Notes: generated from the letters alone by a model not told the origin. A stretch of 26,982 nt of DNA from JAVZLH01 sp038883475 (GCA_038883475.1 JAVZMA010000020.1:1-26982); one strand, 5' to 3'; counted from the stretch's first letter, positions 8,792 to 16,497 are shown. A program made the numbers and translations.

Positions 8792-9175
8792 TCATGTGAA
8801 GCCTACGTTCCGCGCTTCTTCATCTATCCTATGCAGCAACTTCATTAATTCCACGCTTTTTCTCTTTAATTCTTTAGTTGAAACGGTGTTTTTCATCGGG
8901 CAAAGGTCGTCAACAATTGTTCCCTCTCCTTCGCTGTATATTACTGGGTAGATTCGGCATCCTAAAGGTCTGCACTTGTAAACGTTACAGCGCCCTTTTT
9001 GCTGGTCATAGAAAACGCAGTATCCACGATGGTTTCGAAGTTTGGCGAAACCTTTTTTGTCATAACGCACAAACTTTTCTCTGCTATGACCTAAGTTTTC
9101 TAGGCGCTTGATGTCCTCTTCGGAGAGAAGCATTTCAGTTTTTCTGCAACATATTCCGCAATGTGAACAACGCAT
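8792..9175 (-). CDS. YkgJ-type Cys-cluster protein
   Basis: A 127-residue protein of the YkgJ/zinc-or-iron-chelating family (UPF0153). Cysteines cluster as C-x2-C-x2-CC at residues 3-10, then in GYCVFYDQQKGRCNVYKCRPLGCRIYP (about 52-78) and DDLCPM (about 92), the family pattern of a bound Fe-S or Zn cluster. The C-terminal 30 residues are a charged helix. The ATG at 9175 places the first cysteine at position 3, as in homologues. Biochemical function of the family is poorly known. It is separated by about 50 nt from the two-gene small-protein operon upstream and from purA downstream. Confidence 0.87.
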   Translation of the reverse strand: MRCSHCGICCRKTEMLLSEEDIKRLENLGHSREKFVRYDKKGFAKLRNHRGYCVFYDQQKGRCNVYKCRPLGCRIYPVIYSEGEGTIVDDLCPMKNTVSTKELKRKSVELMKLLHRIDEEARNVGFT

Positions 9176-9225
9176 GAGTTACATTCAACTATGTTCTCTA
9201 TTATTACAATTGTGTTGTTTGACGA

Positions 9226-9468
9226 TTAATCGCTGGTTTGGATAAAATTCAAGTTTATCAGTTCTGCCCAAGCTATGCTTTTCAGCGGTATCCGTAAAGT
9301 TCTCCGGTTTTCCCCATATGGAACGCACTCAACAAGTCTTCTTCTCCCAAAATCGTCTTCGCAAATTCCAGTTAACTGGACGTTTATTATCACTGAACCG
9401 TCTTTTAAATGAAGGTTCACATTTCTTTTCAAGAGGGACTTAGCCATGTTTAAACTAAATTTTTCCAT
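9226..9468 (-). CDS. Small conserved-looking protein, possibly small beta-barrel fold
   Basis: Eighty residues, second gene of a two-gene operon. Its ATG (9468) lies six bases after the stop of the Cys-rich gene upstream, and the ribosome-binding site GGTGA overlaps that stop codon, so the two are translationally coupled. The core alternates hydrophobic and charged residues in strand-like runs (NVNLHLKDGSVIINVQLTGI, RRRLVECVPYG, RTLRIPLKSIAWAELI), which suggests a small beta-barrel such as an Sm/SH3-like fold. This is an impression, not a family match. Two cysteines, no membrane segment. Function unknown; an RNA- or DNA-binding accessory is one possibility. Confidence 0.7.
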   Translation of the reverse strand: MEKFSLNMAKSLLKRNVNLHLKDGSVIINVQLTGICEDDFGRRRLVECVPYGENRRTLRIPLKSIAWAELINLNFIQTSD

Positions 9469-9474
9469 GAGTTT

Positions 9475-9612
9475 TCACCATTCAATGTCTTTATCAGCTA
9501 TTTTGCTCCAGCATCGTTTGCAAATTGGCAGCTTCTCTCCCTTGTAAAGGATGTAAACTCCAATATCATCATTCTTACATTTGTTGTCCCAAGGATTTCT
9601 ACAGTGTTCCAA
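9475..9612 (-). CDS. 45-residue Cys-rich (zinc-finger-like) protein, TTG start
   Basis: A short gene found by reading the minus strand. The TTG at 9612 follows a strong GGAGG site nine bases upstream. The product has cysteines at 4, 12, 31 and 34 and ends in IADKDIEW. The C-terminal pair sits in the knuckle-like ICKRCW and the N-terminal pair in CRNPWDNKC, so a four-Cys zinc site is plausible. The intervening VYILYKGEKLP looks like a beta hairpin. In-frame stops bound it upstream, so no longer version exists. It overlaps no other gene, and its stop codon is embedded in the ribosome-binding site of the next gene. A TATA-like box (CTTTAAAAG, minus strand, 9662-9670) lies upstream. Function unknown. 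Confidence 0.75.
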   Translation of the reverse strand: MEHCRNPWDNKCKNDDIGVYILYKGEKLPICKRCWSKIADKDIEW

Positions 9613-9722
9613 TGTCGCGTGCCTCCACTAACAGATGCAATACTGCGCTCTGTCATCTTCGCTTTTAAAGTTCTCTGCAGAAAGACATTCCTGCATAGTT
9701 GAGAGAGATAAGTTAAAGTGAA

Positions 9723-9758
9723 CAAAAAGCGCCGTTACCCCATAATGATTTGGCGCTT
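9723..9758 (-). terminator. Hairpin with T-tract after the phosphodiesterase gene
   Basis: Read on the minus strand, AAGCGCC and GGCGCTT (9752-9758 and 9727-9733) form a perfect 7-bp stem with an 18-nt loop, followed by TTTTTG. It begins two bases after the stop codon of the phosphodiesterase gene and precedes the promoter of the small-protein operon. It resembles an intrinsic terminator; archaeal polymerase needs mainly the T-tract. Confidence 0.6.
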
Positions 9759-9759
9759 G

Positions 9760-10296
9760 TTAAATGTGAACTATCTCAGGGATTATTTTTTCTTTGGTTA
9801 TTTTCAGCAAAGCCACCGAGGGTTTGGTGACAAAGGGTGGTAAAGGGTTTGTCGGGCTTCCAGGGTTTATATACAGTATGTTTTCTTCCCATTTTATGTT
9901 CGAGTTATGCGTATGCCCATAAACAAACACGTTAAAGCCGTTTTGTTTGGCGAGTTCACGCATCTTACCCATCCCAAAAAGTGTTCCCGGGTCATGCATA
10001 ACCCCAATTTTCCATTCAAAAACTTTTAAGGTGTTAATTTTCGGTAGTTTCCCACGGATTTCTGGACCGTCCATGTTCCCGTAAACAGCCAAAACTGGTG
10101 CAAGCTGCTCCAACTCATCTATGACCGACAACTGCACTAAATCCCCGGCGTGCACGATATAGTCTACTTTCTCAAAGATTTCCAAAACCCTTTTTGGAAT
10201 GTTTTTAGTCCTTGAAGGCACATGCGTGTCAGAAATTAAGCCAATTATTTTTGTGGGTTCTTCCCGTAAACGGGCTTGCGACTGTTGACTCAGCAT
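9760..10296 (-). CDS. YfcE/MJ0936-type calcineurin-like phosphodiesterase
   Basis: Metal-dependent phosphoesterase of 178 residues when started at the ATG at 10296. Metal-binding motifs are in order: ISDTHVPSR near the N-terminus, VHAGDLVQ, YGNMDGPE, a conserved H in GVMHDPG, and YGHTHNSN, then YINPGSP, which is the standard set for this family. A longer reading to 10377 would overlap the glycosylase gene upstream and add 27 non-family residues. The start at 10296 is supported by GAGGA about seven bases before it and by an AT-rich TATA-like stretch near 10330-10343. Physiological substrate is unknown; family members hydrolyse model phosphodiesters and sometimes 2',3'-cyclic nucleotides. Confidence 0.92.
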   Translation of the reverse strand: MLSQQSQARLREEPTKIIGLISDTHVPSRTKNIPKRVLEIFEKVDYIVHAGDLVQLSVIDELEQLAPVLAVYGNMDGPEIRGKLPKINTLKVFEWKIGVMHDPGTLFGMGKMRELAKQNGFNVFVYGHTHNSNIKWEENILYINPGSPTNPLPPFVTKPSVALLKITKEKIIPEIVHI

Positions 10297-10354
10297 TTGA
10301 AGTCCTCGGGTATCCTTTAGGGGATTACTGAAATATAATTTTAAGCGTGACATG

Positions 10355-10933
10355 TTAAGAAACGAACTTGTTTCCATCTATGAAGAATCTTAATTTCTGT
10401 GGCAAATCTGCCTTAACGCCGATTCTGTGAGACGAACAAATCTTTAAATTTTCTTTTTCCCCATCCATCACAACCAATGGACTGTCTTCTTTTGCAACAT
10501 CAATTCCATTCAAATCTTTTGTTATGGCGAAAGCCTTAGTCAATTTTCCAGGGCCGCTTGTCAAATTCCTCAAGCTGCTTACATTTCTTCTTTTCTTCAT
10601 GATTTCTATTCCTTGAATGGGTTCAACAGCCCTTATCAAAACAGCTCCAACGCCGCCTTTCACATGTGCGACAATGTTTAGAAGCCAGTTTCCATGAACC
10701 ATGTAAATGAAAGCTTTTCCAACATCCAAAAACATTAGTTCGTTGAAGGTTTTTCTCCCTTTGTAAGCTTTGGAGGCTGGGTCGTTTTCTCCATAGTAGG
10801 CTTCTGTTTCAACTATCTTCCCAGACAAAACTTCAGAGCCCAGTTTCCTCACTAAAATTTTCCCCAGCATTTCTTTAGCGACGACTGCTGGGTCTCTTTT
10901 ATAAAATTCTTTCGGAATAATCCTCAACAGCAT
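10355..10933 (-). CDS. 3-methyladenine DNA glycosylase (AAG/MPG family)
   Basis: Base-excision repair enzyme that removes alkylated or deaminated purines. The 192-residue length and motifs fit the AAG fold: LGKILVRK near 23, the catalytic loop IVETEAYYG at 40-48 containing the active-site Glu, DPASKAYKGRK near 51-61, MVHGNWLLNIV with the conserved Tyr/His region near 77-87, AVLIRAVEP near 97 and LTSGPGKLTKAF near 123-134. The ATG at 10933 is appropriate. It lies upstream of the phosphodiesterase gene on the same strand, 58 bp from its chosen start. This family is common in bacteria and eukaryotes and patchy in archaea. Confidence 0.94.
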   Translation of the reverse strand: MLLRIIPKEFYKRDPAVVAKEMLGKILVRKLGSEVLSGKIVETEAYYGENDPASKAYKGRKTFNELMFLDVGKAFIYMVHGNWLLNIVAHVKGGVGAVLIRAVEPIQGIEIMKKRRNVSSLRNLTSGPGKLTKAFAITKDLNGIDVAKEDSPLVVMDGEKENLKICSSHRIGVKADLPQKLRFFIDGNKFVS

Positions 10934-11033
10934 TGCCCCACATAGTTTGATTACAATAACTTGGCGTAAAAGTTTTAGATATTAACTGTTTTAAATTTCG
11001 AAATCGCAATGATAAATCAAGGAAGGTTCTAAA

Positions 11034-11381
11034 ATGATAGATTCTTACGAATTCGGCGTCATAGTAATTAATGGCAAGAAATACACAAGGGATGTCATAG
11101 TCTTCCCAGGAAAGGTTGTTGACGGCTGGTGGAGAAGGGAAGGTCATGGACTTTGCCTCGAAGACCTTCAAGAAGTCTTTAGGCATGAACCAAAGCCTGA
11201 GGTGCTTATCATCGGAACAGGCTACTATGGGCTTGTGAAGATTTCGCCTGAGGTGGAAAGCGCTTTGCAATCACAAGGTATTGAATTTAAGGCTCAACCA
11301 ACGAAGGAGGCATGTCAAACATTTAATAGGTTTCTGAAATCGAATAGGCGGGTTGTCGGGGCTTTCCATCTTACATGCTAA
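11034..11381 (+). CDS. Mth938-like domain protein (DUF498)
   Basis: A 115-residue protein matching the Mth938/NDUFAF3-like fold: N-terminal strands YEFGVIVINGKKYTRDVIVFPGKV, then WWRREGHGLCLEDLQ, the central PEVLIIGTGYYGLVKIS nucleotide-fold-like segment near 60-76, and TKEACQTFNRF near the C-terminus. The archaeal family has known structures but no settled function; the mitochondrial relative assists complex I assembly. An AGGAAGG site precedes the ATG. It is divergent from the glycosylase gene and 51 nt upstream of the M20 peptidase, possibly co-transcribed. Confidence 0.9.
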   Translation: MIDSYEFGVIVINGKKYTRDVIVFPGKVVDGWWRREGHGLCLEDLQEVFRHEPKPEVLIIGTGYYGLVKISPEVESALQSQGIEFKAQPTKEACQTFNRFLKSNRRVVGAFHLTC

Positions 11382-11432
11382 GGAAATCTTAAATGGACTA
11401 ACCGCAGTTTCTAAGCGTTGGGAGAGCCGCAA

Positions 11433-12791
11433 ATGCCTGTTAAACTGTTTAAGGAAGTTGAGGAAGAAGTCACAAATTTGTTGGCTGATTTAATCCGCAT
11501 AAACACAACAAACCCTCCGGGAAACGAGATTGAAGCAGCAAAATACTTGGCGAAAAACCTGGAGCAAGAAGGCTTCAAATGCGAAATTTTCGAGTCTGCA
11601 CCTTCAAGAGGAAACATAATCACCAGAATTCGAGGAACAGGCGAAAAACCAAGCTTGCTTCTGCTATCACACTTGGATGTTGTGGCCGCAAACCCTAAAG
11701 AGTGGAGTGTAGACCCGTTCGGTGGAGTGGTTAAGGACGGTTTTGTTTGGGGGCGCGGAGCGCTTGACATGAAGGGAATGACGACAATCGAAGTTATGGC
11801 TCTGAAACTTTTGAAAAGAAACAACGTAAAATTGAAGGGCGACGTGATACTGGCGGCAACAGCTGACGAGGAAAAAGGCGGAGAAGCAGGCGCCGGATGG
11901 CTTGTTGCGAACCATCCAGAAAAAGTCAATGCAGACTATGTAATAAATGAGGGCGGAGGGTTAGCTATCCCTATTGGCGACAAGAACTTGTACACAATAA
12001 ACACGGCTGAAAAGGGAATTTTCTGGTTTAAAGTTAAGGCTAAGGGCACACCAGGACACGGTTCAGTGCCGGGAGCAGCAGACAACGCTATAATGCGAAT
12101 GAATAAAGTTGTTGAGAAACTGGGAAGTTACAGAGCTAAGATAACTCTAGTTCCAACAGTGAGGCATTTTTTAAGCGAGGTCGCCAAGGAAAATAAGAAT
12201 TTGCAAGATGGAATTTCTCTTCTGCTCAGCAACCCCGAAATGGGAGACCAAATACTGGATGCATTGGATCAAACAGATAAGTATATGGCTGAAGAGCTTA
12301 GGGCAGGACTTAGAATGACAATAACGCCAACAATGATTAAGGGCGGAGTTAAAGAAAACATAATTCCCTCAGAGTGCGAAGCTGTTTTTGACTGCAGAGT
12401 CCTTCCAGGGCAAACTCCAGCCCAAGCAATGGAAGAGATAAAGGGTTTGTTAAAGGATGCTGGCTTGGAAAAGCTCGAGTTTGAAACGATTCAAGCTAAC
12501 GACCCTTCAGAGTCGCCTATAAACACACCACTTTACGAAACTATCGTGAATGCCCTCAAAGAGTTTGAGCCCAAATGCGGCGTGGCGCCTATACTGCTTA
12601 CGGGTGGAACGGACTCTCGCTTCTTTAGGAAAATGGGCGCCGTTTGCTATGGTTTTCAGCCCATGCGGGCGGATATGCCTTACGGCGAAATCTTGAAGAC
12701 GGTGCACGGCGTAGACGAAAGGATTTCCATAGAAAACCTTGTGTTTGGAACAAGTGTTCTCTACAATGTTGTTGAACGTTTGATGACTTAA
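11433..12791 (+). CDS. M20-family metallopeptidase/deacylase (ArgE/DapE-like)
   Basis: A 452-residue cytosolic hydrolase with two-zinc active site. Visible are SHLDVV with H80 and D82, GRGALDMKG with bridging D112, the catalytic ADEEKGG pair E146/E147, the next ligand region NEGGG near 174 and a late His in TVHGVDE near 427. A dimerisation (lid) domain lies between about 190 and 310 (TPGHGSVPG at its start). The ATG at 11433 has GGAGAG seven bases upstream; the TTG at 11418 sits before this site and is not preferred. Substrate (N-acyl-ornithine, succinyl-diaminopimelate, or a dipeptide) cannot be told, and there are no arginine or lysine genes next to it. Confidence 0.92.
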   Translation: MPVKLFKEVEEEVTNLLADLIRINTTNPPGNEIEAAKYLAKNLEQEGFKCEIFESAPSRGNIITRIRGTGEKPSLLLLSHLDVVAANPKEWSVDPFGGVVKDGFVWGRGALDMKGMTTIEVMALKLLKRNNVKLKGDVILAATADEEKGGEAGAGWLVANHPEKVNADYVINEGGGLAIPIGDKNLYTINTAEKGIFWFKVKAKGTPGHGSVPGAADNAIMRMNKVVEKLGSYRAKITLVPTVRHFLSEVAKENKNLQDGISLLLSNPEMGDQILDALDQTDKYMAEELRAGLRMTITPTMIKGGVKENIIPSECEAVFDCRVLPGQTPAQAMEEIKGLLKDAGLEKLEFETIQANDPSESPINTPLYETIVNALKEFEPKCGVAPILLTGGTDSRFFRKMGAVCYGFQPMRADMPYGEILKTVHGVDERISIENLVFGTSVLYNVVERLMT

Positions 12792-12873
12792 CGGTTGATG
12801 GTGAAAGACATTTTAAGAGTCAGTGGCAACGATGACAGCAACCGTTACCCAATTTAACGAGTTTTCCGATGAA

Positions 12874-12883
12874 TTTATAAATA
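12874..12883 (+). promoter_or_regulatory. TATA box of the L14e gene
   Basis: TTTATAAATA lies 49 nt before the L14e ATG, giving a transcript start near 12905 and a short leader containing the ribosome-binding site GGAGG at 12920-12924. It is the clearest archaeal promoter in the window. Confidence 0.7.
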
Positions 12884-12931
12884 CCTTCTTTTAGCCACAT
12901 ATACAACCACCATTAAAAAGGAGGCTTTGGG

Positions 12932-13222
12932 ATGCCAGCAATAGAAATCGGCAGAGTCTGTGTGAAACTCGCTGGAAGAGAAGCGGGGAGAAAATGCGTG
13001 ATAGTTGACATTATTGACAAAAACTTCGTTTTAATAACTGGTCCCAAGGCTGTTACGGGAATAAAACGGAGAAGAGTAAACATTAACCATGTTGAACCTC
13101 TCTCAGAAAAAATTGAAATTAAACGAGGAGCATCCGACGAAGAAATAATGGAAGCCCTAAAAAGTGCCGGCAAGCTGGAGGAGATGGCTCAGATAGTTAA
13201 GCCCACTTTGGCTGGAGTTTAA
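12932..13222 (+). CDS. rpl14e: Large-subunit ribosomal protein L14e
   Basis: Ninety-six residues. The KOW-containing SH3-like core begins AIEIGRVCVKLAGREAGRKCVIVDIID and continues with NFVLITGP...GIKRRRVNINHVEPL, the typical archaeal L14e sequence, followed by a charged helical tail. A TATA box and strong GGAGG precede it. In many archaea L14e is next to cbf5, as here (gap 48 nt), linking ribosome structure with rRNA pseudouridylation. Plus-strand orientation and spacing allow co-transcription with cbf5. Confidence 0.96.
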   Translation: MPAIEIGRVCVKLAGREAGRKCVIVDIIDKNFVLITGPKAVTGIKRRRVNINHVEPLSEKIEIKRGASDEEIMEALKSAGKLEEMAQIVKPTLAGV

Positions 13223-13270
13223 AGTTTATACTCTTAAACCCTTTTCTAATGTTGGAGAGCGTTACGAAAA

Positions 13271-14300
13271 ATGGCGAGAAGTGTTGCTCCTTGGGAAATA
13301 AAACGCCAATTAATGGTGAAGGCTGAAGGCAAAACAGATCCACGATACGGACACAAACCAGAAGAAAGACAAGCGAAAGAATACATACGCTATGGCGTAA
13401 TAAACCTGGACAAACCAGCTGGCCCAACAAGCCATGAGGTGGCCGCTTGGGTTAAGCGCATCCTAAGGCTGGAGCATGTCGGTCATGGCGGGACTCTAGA
13501 GGCTAACGCGCAGCCGGAGAAACCCAAACGTGACCGGCGTTTTGCCCATAACCCTAGAGGAGTCTAGAAAAATAGTTCAAGCACTCCTTTACAGCGGCAA
13601 AGAATACATATGTGTAATGAAGCTTCACGGAGACGTAAACCAAGACAAGGTCAAGGCTGTACTCAGCGAGTTCGAGAACACAATCTACCAAAGACCGCCT
13701 TTAAGGGCTTCTGTCAAGCGGCAGCTACGGACAAGAAGAATCTATTACATAGATTTCCTCGAAATGGATGGACGAAATGTCTTGTTTAAGGTCGGATGCG
13801 AAGGCGGCACATACATACGTAAACTCTGCTACGATATCGGCGAAGTCTTGGGTTGCGGAGCACACATGCAAGAACTGCGGAGAACACGGGCTGGACCCTT
13901 CGTTGAAAACAGCGGAGACTTTGTGACTTTGCATGATGTGGCTTACTGGTTTGCAGAATGGCAGGAGCAAAAAAACGACGAATTTTTGAAAAAGATTATC
14001 CAGCCCATGGAAAAAGCTTTGGCTCTTGTTCCAAAAATTTACATTAGAGACTCTGCTGTGGATGCAGTATGCCACGGAGCCAACTTAACCGCTCCCGGGG
14101 TGTTGTCTCTAGAAACTGAAATAGAAAAGGGTTCGATGGTGGCAATTTTAACTTTAAAAGGCGAGGCGATAGCCCTAGCCAAAGCTTTAGCGTCTACAAA
14201 AGAAATTTTGGAAATGGAACATGGCATGGTGGCAGAAACAAAAAGGGTGCTTATGCCAAGAGGCACATACCCAAAATGTTGGAAAAGCGGCGAAATCTAA
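13271..14300 (+). CDS. cbf5: H/ACA RNA-guided pseudouridine synthase Cbf5, gene split by a 22-nt intron
   Basis: Catalytic subunit of archaeal H/ACA ribonucleoproteins, isomerising uridines in rRNA. As read from DNA the frame breaks: the first 76 codons run to GHGGTL and then go out of frame, ending at 13567, while the rest continues in another frame to 14300. Joining 13271-13499 to 13522-14300 gives 1008 nt, 335 residues, the normal length, and restores GHGGTLDPNVTGVLP, with D77 as the expected catalytic aspartate. The TruB-like domain spans about 41-240 (INLDKPAGPTSHE, YICVMKLHGD, GTYIRKLCYDIG) and the PUA domain about 255-335 (GANLTAPGVL...EKGSMVAILTLKGEAIALAKA). The intervening 22 nt fold as a bulge-helix-bulge. 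The methyltransferase start codon follows its stop directly. Confidence 0.93.
13500..13521 (+). other. Predicted 22-nt archaeal mRNA intron in cbf5 (bulge-helix-bulge)
   Basis: The 5' bulge AGA (13498-13500) and 3' bulge AAA (13520-13522) flank a 4-bp central helix, CTCT (13494-13497) with GGAG (13516-13519, one G-T pair). The inner stem GGCT (13501-13504)/AGCC (13512-13515) closes a 7-nt loop. The outer helix GGG (13490-13492)/CCC (13523-13525) has one extra unpaired A (13493), and CGGTCA (13480-13485)/TGACCG (13531-13536) can pair further out. Cutting after the second base of each bulge removes exactly 22 nt and joins G to AC, making the GAC codon of the catalytic Asp. Introns in cbf5, cut by tRNA-splicing endonuclease, are established in Crenarchaeota. 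Experimental splicing is not shown here. Confidence 0.85.
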
Positions 14301-14918
14301 ATGCATGGAAAAAGGGAAAATGTAAACCACTATTTTGCAGAACACCCAAAATCTAAACCCAAAATGAGAATTATCAAGGCAGTTCTCCGCGGCAAACCCT
14401 TTAAATTCCTCACGTCCTCTGGTGTTTTCTCCAAAAAACGGATAGATTTGGGCACGCGCGTGTTGATAGAGTCCATGTTTCTCCCAGATGAAGGTCTTGT
14501 TTTGGATTTAGGATGTGGTTATGGAGCTGTTGGCATCGTAGCCGCTGCACTTAATCCCAAACTGCGTGTAATAATGGTTGACGTGAACGAGCGGGCTGTT
14601 CAGCTTGCAAAACAGAACATCCAATTAAACAATATATACAATGCGGAAGTTAGAAAAGGCAGCCTTTACGAACCCGTAGAAGGGTTTGCCTTCAACACAA
14701 TCCTTTCTAACCCTCCAGTAAGTGCTGGAATGAAAACCGTGAAGGCTATAATAGTTGAGGCGCCAAAGCACATGGCAAGTAAAGCCAGCTTACAAATGGT
14801 TGTGAGGTCGAAAATTTGGGGAAAGCGTCTCCGCACATTTTTCGAAGAAAGTTTCGGGAATGTGAGGGTTCTAGCCATAAAAAGCGGTTACCGAGTTTTA
14901 ATTGCGGAAAAGCATTAA
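14301..14918 (+). CDS. RsmC-like class I SAM methyltransferase
   Basis: A 205-residue Rossmann methyltransferase of the 'methyltransferase small domain' group. The N-terminal block HYFAEHPKSKPKMRIIKAVLRG...FLTSSGVFSKKRIDLGTRVLIE is characteristic of the archaeal family. The SAM motif VLDLGCGYGAVGIVAA is near 68-83, an acidic residue ends strand 2 at MVDVNE, and SNPPVSAG near 136-143 is the N-P-P-[VF] catalytic tetrad typical of base N-methylation. The ATG directly follows the cbf5 stop codon, so translation is probably coupled. Position beside cbf5 and L14e suggests rRNA or tRNA guanine as substrate (inference). Confidence 0.9.
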   Translation: MHGKRENVNHYFAEHPKSKPKMRIIKAVLRGKPFKFLTSSGVFSKKRIDLGTRVLIESMFLPDEGLVLDLGCGYGAVGIVAAALNPKLRVIMVDVNERAVQLAKQNIQLNNIYNAEVRKGSLYEPVEGFAFNTILSNPPVSAGMKTVKAIIVEAPKHMASKASLQMVVRSKIWGKRLRTFFEESFGNVRVLAIKSGYRVLIAEKH

Positions 14919-14922
14919 ATTT

Positions 14923-15150
14923 CTAATCAGTTGTTAGCTTATCCACTATTCTTTTAACGATGGGAATTATAAAAAGTGATATCGGCAGACTTACAGCAAA
15001 CCCCACGGCGAAAGCTGCAGCCCACTTTTCCGGAAATTCTGAAGTGAGACCAAGATTTGCTAAAGTTAAAACTAGAGACATGAAAAAGGTCATTCCAAGA
15101 GAGACCAAAACGGCGAAAAGCACTGTTGAATACCTCTTGTTTATCTTCAC
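14923..15150 (-). CDS. Small two-helix membrane protein (DUF2798 type)
   Basis: Seventy-five residues with two strongly hydrophobic helices, about 8-32 and 43-65, separated by a short polar loop containing a Trp. The start MKINKRYSTVLFAVLVSLGMTFFMSLVLT and the PxxLFIIPIVKRIVDKL end agree with the DUF2798 family of small integral membrane proteins, function unknown. It converges on the methyltransferase gene, with a 4-nt gap, and lies downstream of AbrB-PhoU gene on the opposite side. The ATG at 15150 is the only sensible start. Confidence 0.8.
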   Translation of the reverse strand: MKINKRYSTVLFAVLVSLGMTFFMSLVLTLANLGLTSEFPEKWAAAFAVGFAVSLPISLFIIPIVKRIVDKLTTD

Positions 15151-15213
15151 GCTACCTCACCGTCAAACAATTTTAGCGTGCCCTATGCGTCTGGTATAGC
15201 TGTTTCACGTGAT

Positions 15214-16317
15214 TTACGGCTGTTTAAAGGTCTGCATGGAACTTATTTCCCCAATCGTCATGTTTAACGTAAGCTCTGCAACATCGCGACTGTAATCCAT
15301 AATCCGTCTAGAACTGTCAAGTATCAACCTGAAGATTGCTGAAACATTCGGGTCCAACTTTTTACTAGACATCAACATGAGAAGATCGTTTTCTCGAGTT
15401 ACGAGCGATTCTGCTTGGGAGATTATCTCGTCGGCATGCCTATAATCCTTTTTAAACATAGCCTTCAAAGACTCTTCAAATAATTGGTGGGTTAAAGAAT
15501 TAAAATTAGACACTTGAGAGTACAACTCTTCGTCTATGGGCTCTTTTAGGAAAAGCATCTGATCTTGAATTAACTTTTTGATGGTAACAATATTGTTAAC
15601 AATATTCATGGCGTTTTCCGCCATGCTTTTTATGTCATTGACAACAATTCTGTAAGCCAAAAACTCCTTAGGAGTTTTAAATCCCAACTCCTTAAACATG
15701 TTTCGCTCTATTCCAAACTTCAGCTGTCGTATCACATATAAATTCAGCCGGTTTACATCGTTATAGGCGTTTACCACGCCTTGGATCAGTTCTGGATCCC
15801 CGCTTTTAAGTGCCATTATGGCGTCTTTGTTTGCGGAAAGGGCTATAACAGCCATTCTTCTAACAGCTTTTTCAAGTGGGAATTCCATGTGGCTTATCAA
15901 AATTTGAAGAGTTACCATATTAGGTGTTTCGTCAACAATTTCTGAACCTAAAAGTATGTCCTTGGCTAGGTTGTTTATAGCCATTTTATATTTGGAAGCG
16001 CCCTCTCCGCCTTTAAAGCGGACGTGTATAAGGTCTGCTCCTATGACGTATAGAGATTTTATCTTTCGGCAAATTGATTGGATTTCTTCTTTTGGTTCGG
16101 CTGAGATGCAATATTCTTTTAGTTTTGGCTTCTCAAGTTCTTGTCTTTCCATGATTTTCCTAGGAACCAGAATTATTGATGAGTCATCACGTACTTTAAA
16201 GGCTACTTCGCTTCCCTTCTTTAAACCTACGTTTTGCACCCAGCCCTTAGGTAGAGATATGATGTATGCGCCTCTTCCAGTGCACTGAATTTTTCTATAT
16301 CCCAAATCCTTTTCCAT
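15214..16317 (-). CDS. AbrB/PhoU-domain phosphate-uptake regulator
   Basis: A 367-residue protein. Residues about 4-52 are a swapped-hairpin AbrB/SpoVT DNA-binding domain (YRKIQCTGRGAYIISLPKGWV...GLKKGSEVAFKV). From about 125 onward there are two PhoU-like three-helix bundles (for example ISHMEFPLEKAVRRMAVIAL and FEESLKAMFKKDYRHADEII), rich in acidic metal-binding residues. This architecture is common in archaea and is thought to control phosphate uptake. Here there is no pst transporter gene alongside. GGAG lies eight bases before the ATG at 16317, and a TATA box (TTTATATAAG, minus strand, 16371-16380) lies upstream. Confidence 0.92.
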   Translation of the reverse strand: MEKDLGYRKIQCTGRGAYIISLPKGWVQNVGLKKGSEVAFKVRDDSSIILVPRKIMERQELEKPKLKEYCISAEPKEEIQSICRKIKSLYVIGADLIHVRFKGGEGASKYKMAINNLAKDILLGSEIVDETPNMVTLQILISHMEFPLEKAVRRMAVIALSANKDAIMALKSGDPELIQGVVNAYNDVNRLNLYVIRQLKFGIERNMFKELGFKTPKEFLAYRIVVNDIKSMAENAMNIVNNIVTIKKLIQDQMLFLKEPIDEELYSQVSNFNSLTHQLFEESLKAMFKKDYRHADEIISQAESLVTRENDLLMLMSSKKLDPNVSAIFRLILDSSRRIMDYSRDVAELTLNMTIGEISSMQTFKQP

Positions 16318-16370
16318 CGCAGAGTCTCCTGAGGCGTATGTTTCATTTATTCTATGTGAATTTAAAGAGC

Positions 16371-16380
16371 CTTATATAAA
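16371..16380 (-). promoter_or_regulatory. TATA box of the AbrB/PhoU gene
   Basis: TTTATATAAG on the minus strand, about 55 nt before the ATG at 16317; predicts a leader of around 30 nt containing GGAG. Confidence 0.6.
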
Positions 16381-16450
16381 TCATACATTGTTAAATTCGT
16401 AATATAATGAATAAATAGGGGGTTTGGTGAACTAAACCAATTACGGATAC

Positions 16451-16473
16451 GCATATGCGATATCTACATATGC
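16451..16473 (+). promoter_or_regulatory. Palindrome upstream of tRNA-Ser
   Basis: GCATATG (16451-16457) and CATATGC (16467-16473) are perfect inverted copies separated by 9 nt, ending 24 nt before the mature tRNA 5' end, where the tRNA promoter should lie. It may be part of the promoter or a protein-binding site. Evidence is symmetry and position only. Confidence 0.3.
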
Positions 16474-16497
16474 CAGCAAGAAAAATAGCATACTTAA

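Noticed and set aside
9498..9725. 75-codon minus-strand frame
   Set aside because: No motif, no ribosome-binding site at its start, and it conflicts with the better-supported 45-residue Cys-rich gene in another frame.
11411..11929. 172-codon minus-strand frame opposite the M20 peptidase
   Set aside because: Serine/phenylalanine-rich antisense shadow of a gene with full catalytic motifs.
13271..13567. cbf5 as two separate genes or as a frameshifted pseudogene
   Set aside because: The break coincides with a foldable bulge-helix-bulge whose removal restores frame and the invariant GTLDP motif; both halves are otherwise well conserved.
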